From Antedon mediterranea (Eukaryota; Echinodermata; Crinoidea; Comatulida; Antedonidae): DNA of 64,000 bases. The stretch spans positions 23,434,501-23,498,500 of the forward strand of contig NC_092672.1 in assembly GCF_964355755.1 (NCBI RefSeq). Reading direction: 5' to 3'. Positions within the stretch are counted from its first letter, which is position 1, and each line of letters starts with the position of its first letter. The notes under the pieces were generated by a model, which was not told where the DNA came from, made no database searches, and saw only the letters and a list, made by a program, of their open reading frames with translations. Shown here piece by piece: positions 28,601 to 40,600 of the stretch. Made by a program: the position numbers and the translations under genes.

Positions 28601-31600
28601 TCATACTCACTGTTTATATTTTATGTGGTGTAGTAGGTACAGGGGTAGGCCTATACTACAGCAGTATGATCATACTCACTGTTTATATTTTATGTGGTGT
28701 AGTATGTACAGGGGTAGACCTATAGCTACAGCAGTATGATCATACTCACTGTTTATATTTTACTAGCAAATATACCCGCCCCAGGGCGGGTGTCAAAATT
28801 AGTTTACAGTCTTCTCAGTACATAACACCCGACGCCAGTATCTGTGTATACTCACCAACCTCCACCCCTCTTCAATAATACCCCAGACTCTTTCTTAAAA
28901 ACAAATTCTTCCCAGTGATGAAAAAATTTAATTCAACCTAAGCTTCGAATTGAGAGAAGTATGCATAGCAGCTACGATGGGTCTAATAATGGTTGATGTA
29001 CGTTGTAAATTGTGTAAATGAATAGGTGTCATATTGGCTGATAATTGAAATATGTAATTTAAATACTGCGGTCCCCCAGCCTTCTTTCTCCTTTCACCAC
29101 CCCAGCCACCATCAACAAACCTTAACTCCTCCCCTGGACAGTTCAAATTTAGTAACTTTTCCTAGTACAATACAATCATATAGGCTAATTTTATTTACAG
29201 CGGCCACCTTCCTTAACGGACGCACTTTGAAAAGCCTGTTTGTTCTTCCTATCTAATTAGTGCATTTGGTGCTTACCGTAAGCAGCTGCGAGCACCTTTT
29301 TATACTAAAAATGAAATTGTTTGTAAGCGGCTAATCGAAAAATGGGTTCTAGGACACCTACCCCCTAGACAGTTACCCCCCGGATGTTTACCACCCGGAC
29401 AACTACCCCCTTAGGACAACTACCCCGGACAACTACCCCCTTAGGACAACTACCCCCTTAGGACAACTACCCCCTTAGGACAACTACCCCCTTAAGATAA
29501 CAACCCCCGGGACAACTACCCCCCAGGCAACCACCCCCTTAGGACAACTTCCCCCTTAGGACAACTACCCCCGGTCAACTATCCCCCGGTCAACTACCCC
29601 CCCCCCACCCCAATCTAAAAGTAGACAAATATATAGGACCGGTTTCTTTAAAAATGAAATCATCTGTTTTTAACGGGTGTTTCGAAACTACAGACCCGAG
29701 TCCAGAGACCTAACACGAGACCCAATACGAAAAGGGAGACCTATATTTGGATCTCCCTTTTCGTATATTAGGGTCTCCCTTTTCGTATAGTGTGGTCTCT
29801 CTTTTCGTATAGTGGGGTCTCCCTTTTCTTATAGTGGGTCTCCCTTTTCGTATATTTGGGTCTCCCATTTCGTATATTTGGGTCTCCCTTTTCGTATATT
29901 TGGTCTCCCTTTTTGTATATTTAGGTCTCCCTTTTCGTATATTAGGGTCTCCCTTTTCGTATAGTGGGGTCTCCCCTTTCGTAAAGTGGAGTCTCCTTTT
30001 TCGTACGTGGGTTTCCCTTTTCGTATATTTAGGTCTCCCTTTTCGTATTGGGTCTCTGGTCTCTGGTCTAGTTTCGAAACACCCGTTTTTAACCGATTAT
30101 TCTGTTTAACAGCACGCTAGACCTTAGATGTGCTAGATTTAAAGTACCGTATTTATTGAAAAAACGGCCTGGGCTGTTTATTGTTTAGGTGGTTTTTAGG
30201 TGGACATTTATTGGAAGAAAGTTGTTTATTCAATGGGAGGGGGTATAATCTAATGGAAATAGACGCCGATTATTCCATATGATGTGTCATGGTCACCGTT
30301 TATTTGAGGGGAATTTATTTAAAGATCGCCGTTTATTCGGTGAGTGAACATTGAGGTCAAATATCAAAAGTGATATTATTCTTCAAGTGTACAAAAATAC
30401 AAATGACACATTTGAGACAAAAATTAATTCTTTTAAGACCAGTGGTTATCGAAGCATTGTCCTGACGCAAACATTATTACTATTATTAGCGAACCCAGTC
30501 TTTACAGTAAATACAGGGAGTACTATATAATACGTTCGACTATCCTATGATCATGTGTGACAATCTTCAGTTTATACCAGGCTATATTTATGTTCAATCT
30601 TTTACTTTTGTTTACAATGATGAATAGTAATTCGTCAAAGTAACGAAAAATATAGTTATTAATTCATATTATACGCTGTTGCAGAGTCAGGTTGTTGAAT
30701 GGTCTGGGTGGTAGTTGTCCGTTTGGGGGGTAGTTGTTCTAAAGGGATGGTTTTCTGGGTGGTAGTTGTCCGAGGCAGTTGTCCGCGGAGTAATTACCCG
30801 GGGGGTAATTGTCAGGGGGTAATTGTTCCTAGGGGATAATTGTCCGGGGGTAGTTGTCCAGGGGTTAGTTGTCCTAAAAGATTATTTGCCCTCGGAGTAT
30901 TGTCCAGGAAGTAGTTGTCCTACGGGGAGTATTGTGTCAGAGGTAGTTGTCCGCGAGGTAATTACCCGGGGGAGGGGGGGTAATTGTCCGGGGGTAGTTG
31001 TCCGGGGGATAGTTGTCCGGGGGATAGTTGTCCGGGGGTGATTGTTCCTAGGGGTTAATTGTCCGGGGGATAGTTGTCCGGGGGCTAGTTGTCAAGGGGG
31101 TAGTTGTCCTAAGGGGGTAGTTGTCCTAAGGGGGTTGTTGTCCTAGGGGGGTAGTTGTCCGGGGGGTATTTGTCCGGGGGGTAGTTGTCCGGGGGGTAGT
31201 TGTCCGGGGGGTAGTTGTCCGGGGGGTAGTTGTCCGGGGGGTATTTGTCCGGGGGTAGTTGTCCTAAAGGGGTAGTGGTCCAGGTGGTGGTTTTCCGAGG
31301 GTTAGTTTTCCGGGGGGTAAATGTCCAGGGGGTGAATATCCGGATACGGAAAAATGTGATACTTATTGCATGGGCCTATGAATTAGAGGTGCATGTTTAT
31401 TGTATTTCTTTATATATTAACTTTATTTTGAAGAGGTTTTAAAAACATTACTGAAGAGATGAGAAAACTACACAGATTTTGGCCGATCATTTTTCATATA
31501 ATAAAAGTTTTTAAAATTTGTTTGAAAATGCTAAAAAATACTAAACCACCTGATTATAAATAATAATATGCCTACAATTCGCTGGAAAATTGAGAGGCTC

Positions 31601-34600
31601 GTTTCGTTAAGAATATCGTATATAGCCATAATAAGTGATTTTGACCCTTTATCGGCAGAACCTCCCGCAAGGGGTCACCGCCCGTAAGCGGCCACTTTTC
31701 CAGGTCCCGAGGGTGGCCACTTACGGGAGGTTCAACTGTATTTAAAAAAACAATTATCCTTAGTTACGCATAGAAACAGGTTCTAAGATAACATAAATAA
31801 TACATTTTGACATAACTTGACCCAAAAAATGACCCTTTCACAAGGTCAGACATTTTCTGGGATTCAGTAGATAAGTAAATTTGGGAAAAGGTAGTAAAGC
31901 TATTTAATAAATTGTTTGTAGTCATGAAACCCCATATTAAAAATATTGTACTTAGTTACGTATAGAAACAGTTGCTACAATACACTATAGGTAAAATGTT
32001 GATTCAATTCAATTCAATTCAATTAAAACTTTATTATCCCCATGGGGAAACTCTGTTGGCCTTTTCAAAAGTACAGTACATACAAATATAAAATGGATAC
32101 AGTACATAAAATATAAAATACGATAAAAAAAAAAGCCATACAAAATATACATATAAAATCCTAAAAAGTCGATTTAAAATACTACAAAAAATAAAACTAG
32201 CGCATAAAATACGATTATACGATTATATAATGAATGATATTATCATTCATTATATAATCGTATAGCGGCAGGGACGAATGAATTGTCATATCTATTTGTT
32301 TTAATTTTTCTTTGAAGGAGTCTGTCTCAACGTTGACTTTTGTTAAATTTATAGTGCAGAGGATGAGCGTGGTTTTTTAAAATAATTTTCAATTTTTTAA
32401 TTACTAATTCCTTATATAAAACTTCAGGTTGAATTTGTTCAGAGCCTACTATTCTACTGCCTTGTTTAACTATTTTATTAAGTAAGAGTCTATCTTTAAA
32501 ACGTGAATTACCATAATAACATATTAGGCAAAAACTAAGTACACTGTTTAAGATAGAAGTATAAAAAAGTTGTAAAATAGTACGGTCAATCTTAAAAGAG
32601 TTTAATTTGCGTAGAAAGAAGAGACGTTTTTGTAATTTATTGTATATGCACCTACTATTTGCATCAAATTTAAGTTTATTATCAATTTCAACCCCTAAAT
32701 ATTTGTAAGTTTTAACTTCCGGAATGGTCTCACCATTGATTTGATTTGAAGGTAGTTTAGCTTCTTCCGAAAATCAAAAACCATCTCTTTAGTTTTATTT
32801 ATATTTAGATCTAAAAAATTATCTTTACACCATTTGTGAAAAATATTAATACTGTCTAAGAAGCCTGTCATTGAATCATCTTTTGAATCCAGATAACCAA
32901 TCAGAGCAGTGTCGTCTGCATATTTAATAATCTCAGTTTTTGTATTATTTGACTTACAATCATTTGTGTATATTGTATACAATAAAGGTGATAACACACA
33001 ACCTTGTGGAACACCCGTGTTAACTTTCAACAACGAGGACAACGTGTGATTAAGCTTAACACGCTGTTCTCTATCTTTTAAAAAATTAAGTAGCCATTTT
33101 ATAATCAGTGGGTTAACTTCTAAATCGATAAGCTTATTAGCCAGAACATATGGTTGAATATTATTGAATGCACTAGAGAAATCAACAAAAAGAATTCTCG
33201 CAAAGCAACCTTTTTTCTCTAGGTGCTCAGAAACATTATTAAGGAGCAGAAGCACTGCATCATCAACACACCTGTTTGGACGATATGCAAATTGATTTAT
33301 ATCTAGCAGATTCTCCACTGAGGCAACTAGCTTACTTTTAACAATTTTTTCTAAACACTTCATTGGTACACATGTAAGGGCCACAGGTCTAAGGTCATTC
33401 ATTTCCTTGGGATTTGGTTTTTTGGGAATGGGCATGATTGTTGATTTTTTCCACAACATTGGAACTATTGAGTCATTTACAGAGGATTGAAAAAGTTTAC
33501 AAAAAGGAATGGCCAACTGATCGGCACACATTTTAAGAGTCTTACAACCAATATTATCGGGACCTTTTGCCTTACGTGGGTTAAGTTTTTTAAATAATAA
33601 GTTCACTTCGTCCACAGTGATGTCATTTGACCTCCATATGTAAAATATTTTTTTTTTCTTGAAACTCCATATTTAATTTTTTTTTTAAATATCATTTGTT
33701 ACGTAAACAGGTTTAAGATAACACTAAAGGTCATTTTTTTTAACCTTTATTCAGATTCGTCAAGACTTTCTTTCTGAGATTATTAGGATTCAGTATTTAA
33801 ATGCCAGGTGCGGGCAAAACATTTCTATTGATCATACATTCCAATAATTATCGATCTATAGTTTCCCCTATGTTTCATAATTTTTGGGATTTTATTTGTG
33901 TTACACAAGCTTGTTGAAAATAAGCACTTTCTTATCAGTGGGGGGGGGGGGGGGGAGGGATAGTTCAAATTACACAGTAAAATCTCTATTCTTTTGTACA
34001 CAAATTTTGTAAATAGAGAGGCATTTTAAAAAGCTATGAAAAATAAACGGTGTGGTAAAATATGTTATCAGATGACTAAATATAGGTAATATAACTTGAA
34101 TATTACATTTCTGATATTTTTATTCAACTTCAGCTTTTTATTTTCATGCTATAGCAAAAATTATCCACTGTATATCCACCATCTTTTTTCACCGTCTGGG
34201 GGGTCACCAGAAATGTTATTACATTAGGTTAACTACCTAACTACTGAAAAAAGGTCTTTCTGTTTTTTATGGAAGAATTTTCCCAAATTTTGTATTTGAC
34301 CATATTAAGGGAAATTCATGTTTTTTTCGTCTCGATTTCTGTTACAAATATTTGATTTATGTATAATTAACCAAATATTATATTTAAAATTCAAAGCTTT
34401 AAAGTAAATTTGGCAAAAAGTAGAAATGTAAAACTATGTAGAAAAAATGTTTTTTATTTATGAAAAACCCCTTATTTTTTTTAAATTTTCGCATAGAAAC
34501 AGTTACTATGGTAAAATGTTGACCTCAAAATGAATGAATTTACAAGGTCAAGTTTGTCATTAATGGAATGCAGTAGAAGTAAAATTGAGACACATGTACA

Positions 34601-37600
34601 AATGCAATCAATTCTTTGTATTTATAAAAACGCCATTTTTTACGGTTTTTTTTAAATTACTTTCCTTTGTTACACATAGAAATGGTTGCTAAGGTAACAC
34701 TATAGGTAAAATATGAAAATTGTTGAGAATTGTTATGAACTATCTTGTAAATTTTGAACAAACATTAATAGTTGTAGTAAAGTGGGGACCTGTCCTGTTT
34801 TGCATTCTGACCCCTTTTGACCTCAAATGACCTATTTACAAGGTCAGATTTTTTGGGAGGTCTTTCTGTATCTCTTTACACAAAATAGATTTAAAAATTT
34901 ATAAAAACCATTGACTCAATTATTTCCAAGTTTAACATTATTTTCCATCAACTAAATATTTCAATGCAAAATACTGTTTTTCTGGCAATTAATTGAAATA
35001 AACCTGGCAACACATTCTCCTATTTTATCTAAACTATTCGTATGACTCTAGTAGCATTATGACAAGCCATATATACATTTTATTATTGGATTGGCCATAT
35101 TTAAATTGTGTTTCATGTGTTTTGTTTGTTGATATTTTGTTATATTTTTTGCATTTTTCGTATTTTCCTGGCAACACAAAACCTATGTACAAAATTTACC
35201 CCAGTGTTTTTTTCGTTATTATTGTTGAAAAACCTATTGACTATCAAATTAAAAAACCTCATTGATTTAAAAACACCACTTTGGAAGTTATAGGTACGTT
35301 TATGAGGTATACTTTTATAAAAAAAAATATTTTTTTAAAACACCCCTTTTTAAAATAATGGTATCAACCAAACTCCATTTTGTAATTTTTTTTTTCTACA
35401 TTAAATGGAACTCAATACATGTTGTTTACACTGCTATAAACAAAAACTGTATACTGTAAGTATTTTTGGTTAAAATAAGTATACAAGTTTGTACTTTTTC
35501 ACTATAGAAAATCTGTGAAAAATGGCAAAAACATCAAAATTTGGATAATTGACCGTTGTCATGGCAACGGAGGCTAAAAATTAAAATGAATGTTGTAGAT
35601 ATGCTTTTTATTGAAATGTCTATTCATGGTAAAAATTTGACAGAAATCCATTTTTTTACATCTGCCACCAAATCTTTGATTTATGGAATTATTTTGAAGG
35701 ATATTATAAATACAGCATCACATTTTACATTTTTTTCTGTGCCTACCATCACAGAAAACCAATTTTTTATTTTTTATTATTAAGAAAGAAAACAAATCAA
35801 ATAGTTTATTCATATCGATATTGCAAAATTATTTTAAAACTCTTTATAGAGTATTAAAAAACTCATTTTATGTGTTAATATTAACTTCTTTAAATTGTAT
35901 TAATCTATTAATCAATTTTTCCTGTTGACTTTTGTGGTCATTTTTAGATTTTATTTTGCATGTTTTATGCACACATTATGTTTATGAACAAGCTCCATTA
36001 CAAAAATGATTTTATTATTATTATTATATTATAACTTTATTATCAAGTTTCTTTTATTTTTTAATGAATCCCAAAAGTTTGAGATCTGTCAGTCTTTATA
36101 GTGTCTTTAAGGTTAAGACAGAGCTAAAATCCTCTGGATAGGAAATAGGGTAGTAGAAACTCTTGAGATGGTGAAAAATGTTTTGTAGAGCAAAGTTTTT
36201 AATGGAATTTTTATTTTATGACCCCACCCCCCACCCCCAACTAAAAAAAAGTTTTAGATTACATCGTTCTTCTTGAGTTTTTTTTTGTAATATAAATAAA
36301 GCATGGCCTCCTGAGCTCAATTTGATTCTTTCAAAATTAAAATAATATATATACTAAAAGGAAAATAATATGTGTTACTAAAGTCACATATCCATGGTGA
36401 TTGTGATGACAGGCCCAGACTCTATACTATACCTGATATTACGATACCATCTGAATTAAATATTCAGCCAGTGTGCAAAAACTTCTTGATACTATTTAAG
36501 TTGATTATCAATTTAGCATTCCTATAATGCTAACACCTTTTTAATGTTTTTATTATATAATGCTCTTTTTTTATATACACATTATTATACACATTACCAT
36601 CATTTTCAAAATTCTTTTCAATTCAATATGTTCTATCAATACTTTTGAATTCATGAATAAAGTGTATTTGCTTTTTGAACTTCAGATTAAGGACGATACC
36701 TAAAACTTACAAGTGTATTTAAAATATACAGTAGTGCAAAATATTCTGTATTTATTTTTGTTACAATGAATGTTACTGACAGCAAACATTCATGCATAGC
36801 CTACTTATAATAAGCATTTAGCCTACCAGACGTATATGTTGAACTTTCTTTCAATCCTTTGTATATCAATGGATTAAAATATAGAAAATGAGACTTCAAT
36901 TGCAACTCTTGCATATAAGTTTAACTACGTCAACGTCGGTGAGGTTGAAATCTGTTTGTCAGTGGGTCTCACACCCAGCAAATACGGGTACAGGTGCTAG
37001 TAATTTATATGATCAGATCATTTGATATCTGCTGCTTTTAAGTACAGTTTGATTTTATGTGATCACATCATTTCCCTATTATCATTTGATTTATAATTTT
37101 AGTTGTAATTTTGTTGTTGTCGTCGTTGTGGTTTATGTTTGTGAAACTAAACAAGATGAACAGATTAAAGAATAAAATATCTTACAATGTTTCTATATTG
37201 TGTAGTGAAGATAAACTCCTTTCAGTTCAATATTATAGAAACTATTTTTATCAAGAAAGAGACCATGCCCCGCTTTAAATAGAGATGCGGTTATGTTGGG
37301 GAAAGAGAAAGAACTTTTCATAATGTATGAAGCTCATCTGAAAACACTGTTTTCATCAAGGTCAAATATGCATAAGTTAGAACTCAGAATTAGAATGCTC
37401 AGGATATTAATGAGTATCACTGAAATATTTATTAATGAATACAAATGTTGTTGAATTGTGTTATCTTAATGTCTACTACCAACCTTCATTTAAAATCAAT
37501 AATTTTTTTAGGTAGATCAAGATCAAATATAGTTCTGACTTGTTAATGGTCACATGCCAGTATAGTTTATTGGTCTTGCCAGTGATAATGACAAAATATT

Positions 37601-40600
37601 TATTATTTTGGTCTACTATTACAGTAACACTTTTTATCAATTAATGATACTGTATAACATATCAGTGCAACGTCCACTATTGTATTTAAAAAAATGAACA
37701 AAAATATGTATACTGTTCATTTTTTTGTTTTTTTTTTAAATTGGAACTGAGAAAGCATATAAAAAAGACAACATTGTATGTCTGAACATAGTATAAATAT
37801 GCACATGGTATAAATATATAATTTGTAAAATGTGTCAGAGGTTGTACATTTACAAAAGTTAGTTAGTTTGTCAGTTTTTATGTCTGCTATAAAAGAGTTA
37901 GGAATAAAATTGTCATGTGACAGAATACCAACGTAACATTTTTTCTTTAATCAGTATTTTAAAACCTGATGATTATGACCTTTTTCCAGGCTGGAAACAC
38001 TCCACTACATGCACATCTGGCTCATAATGAATATCATACATTAGAAATGGTGACCTGTCTCATAAATAAGGGGGCGTCAGTGACATCACAAAATAAGGTA
38101 ATATATATATAGACAATTTCAGTAATACTGTATGGCAACAATCTTTCACCTACTCTAGTAAATTATTCTATTCTTTTTTTTTCTTTTTTTATATCTGGTT
38201 CATCATATAATTAATAATAATGACAATTATTATTAAATTGTGTGATTTTTGGTAGACCTATTTAAAAAACCATTCCTTCAAAGATGGCAATATCTACTAT
38301 CCCAGCGATTTTCAACTGATAGGAAGATTGTGGGTTGTATAATTTATGCTGAGATTGGACCTATCGGATATTTTGACGACATGTAGTATATGGCAGTGGG
38401 TAGAGATAATGTGCCCGGCTTCATAAGTTATTTAATAAGGGCGTTTAATCCTATAACCTATGCTTCATTATTATACTCTGTAGCCATCTGTATTTCAATA
38501 CTGATCTACACATGCGCACAGCTCGAATCTGAATTAAATGAAAGAAAGAATATTTTCCATAATTTCTTATCCAATGAACCATATCTTTTTTTTAACTTTG
38601 CTAGATTTTGTCCCAATTCAATCTGTTTCATAAGTAAATGTTATTTTTTGAACAGATGTCAGGATTATTCACAATGTGTAATTCAATCTAGAAATTGACA
38701 TTGAAATCTAAATCATTCAGTTAAATAACTTATAAAGAGCAGACTTCCCAACTATGCTGATAATGGCGAAAGCAATTTTGAATATACTGATATTTCTAAT
38801 CTCTATTAAGAATCTAAATAAGAAGAAAAAGAAAATATGCTAAATATTCGCACAACGTTAGTAATAAATTCATGTATTGTTTAATAATTTAAATATTGTA
38901 TTTTCCGCCATTTGGCATATTTACTATTATAAATACCAAAACCTTTACATTTTTAGTAGCGCCCTTTTTGGTCTAATGTATTTTTCAAAATATTATAGCG
39001 CCCTGTATAGTTTGGACATGATTTCATAAAACCTCCCAATGTATCATTTGATTTGTTGAGAGGTGACAAACTTATAACAGTCGATTATATAAACTGAATA
39101 ACAATGTATTTTACTTTACTGTTAGTGTATTGTCAGTTATAGGCCTTTTGCTTATTTCATAAAGACAATACACATTAAACAATGATTCGGTAAATATTGA
39201 AATGTTGAATCATGAATTCCCTAATATTATTGTTGTTGTTGTTGGCGTCTTTGCCGCACCCAACATTTCCAGAAAAAAAGGTGAATATTTTTGGACAAAA
39301 ATCACTCAAGCGTGACTTGTGTTTTTCACATGGTAATACATGAAATTTGATCACTAAAATGCTTTAAATGTTGCTATTAGGGTATGAAAACATAGGGTTT
39401 GCCACAAAAATTGTAATGAATGTACTATTAGTTTAGGATATATTGTGAAAACATGGGTTTTATAGTTTATTTGCATTCAAGTGATTGTGTTGGAAAGAGA
39501 TTAACATCGTTACCATTTTAAGATAGTTAAAACAAATTATTTTATAACATGTGAATTATGGAATTATTTTTAAGGATAAGATAAATACAGCGTCACACTT
39601 GACATTCTTCTTTCACAAAAAAAAATAATTTTTAACTTCATGATTGATTTTTTTTTCCACAGAATGGAAATCCTCCACTATATGAATACCTGATTCAAAG
39701 TCTCAACCCTGCTTCAGAAATTGTAAAATTTCTCATTAAAAAGGATAGTGCATTATTGACATTGCTAAATAAGGTAATCTACAGAAAATTGAAGTTTCTA
39801 TACATAAATAGATGTAAAATGCAGAACAATAAACTCATGGGGACGGTCATTAACAGAGCTTAAACTCTGTTTTGAGACGTACACAGACAAAAGTCGGCTT
39901 CTTTCGCAGACCCTGTGCACGCAAGATTAGTGGGCATGTTTGAGAAGTTTCTGCATTAGAAAGTCTAGGTCTTTAGGTAGCCAATTAAAGAGGATGAACT
40001 AAAAACACCGAATCAAAACCTTAAAGGTGCTTACAAGAATGCTTGTTTATACTAATGTAGCTAACAACTGTTAATGTAGTAAAACCTCCAGCTAATGTAG
40101 AAACACTAACAGCTTATGTAGTAAATAAAAAGTCAACACCAGCTAATGTAGAACGTCAACAACTAATGTAGTAACAAAAATTGCCTCACACTATCGCCAG
40201 CTAATATAGAAAATATATATTTTACAAACCTGTTTAAATCTGTGCAAATGCATTTTTTTATTTAGCTATCAGTCTATCCACTTTTGTAAACGACCAATTT
40301 TCTAAAACGACCATACATTGTAAGCAAACATTTCTCTTAAGAGAGCGCTTTTCATAATTGACTACCTCTTGTAAGGGATCACCTCCTCTCATAAAGGACT
40401 ACTTCTTATAATCGAACACCTCTTGTAAGCGACCACCTCTCTTAAAGAACACACCTCTCTTAAGTGACCACCTCTTTCAAAGGAACACAACTTCTCTCTT
40501 AAGGGACAACTTCAACCACCACAAAAGGTAGGTTTATGGTGATAGCCAAATATACAATTGTAGGGGTTTTCTGTCAAAACAATTGATTAACAGTGCACTT

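Larger units (their letters stand above)
32003..33626 (-). mobile_element. 5'-truncated non-LTR retrotransposon (Jockey/CR1-like)
   Basis: Minus-strand element: truncated reverse transcriptase, short 3' UTR with AATAAAG, and a (TTGAA)n-like 3' tail at 32003-32025. TTGA at both edges (31999-32002, 33627-33630) may be the target duplication. Joining the flanks restores the array motif ATGTTGACCTC. This fits target-primed insertion. Confidence 0.82.
31750..35560 (+). repeat. Degenerate tandem array interrupted by a retrotransposon
   Basis: The motif TTACGTATAGAAACAGTTGC, followed by ...GGTAACACTATAGGTAAAAT and TGACCTCAAAATGACC, recurs near 31757, 31955, 33697, 34487 and 34668 with much decay. 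The unit looks roughly 190-200 bp. The array is split at about 32003-33626 by the non-LTR element. Confidence 0.6.
25031..37989. other. Intron of about 13 kb, the most repeat-dense part of the window
   Basis: Contains a TTAA-flanked TIR element (26322-27993), a 70-bp tandem array and Helitron end (28451-28791), inverted C-rich/G-rich minisatellites (29340-31342), a degenerate array with an inserted retrotransposon (31750-35560), and then unremarkable AT-rich sequence from 35560 to 37989. Confidence 0.6.

Noticed and set aside
28451-28762. CRISPR-like array
   Set aside because: The whole 70-bp unit is repeated without unique spacers; the sequence is eukaryotic.
29834-30109. 91-residue frame rich in GLPFRIFGSP-like repeats
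   Set aside because: A by-product of the 20-bp array inside the TIR element.
30823-31041. Repetitive frame with CPGVVVRG units
   Set aside because: A by-product of the G-rich minisatellite; no start context or conservation.
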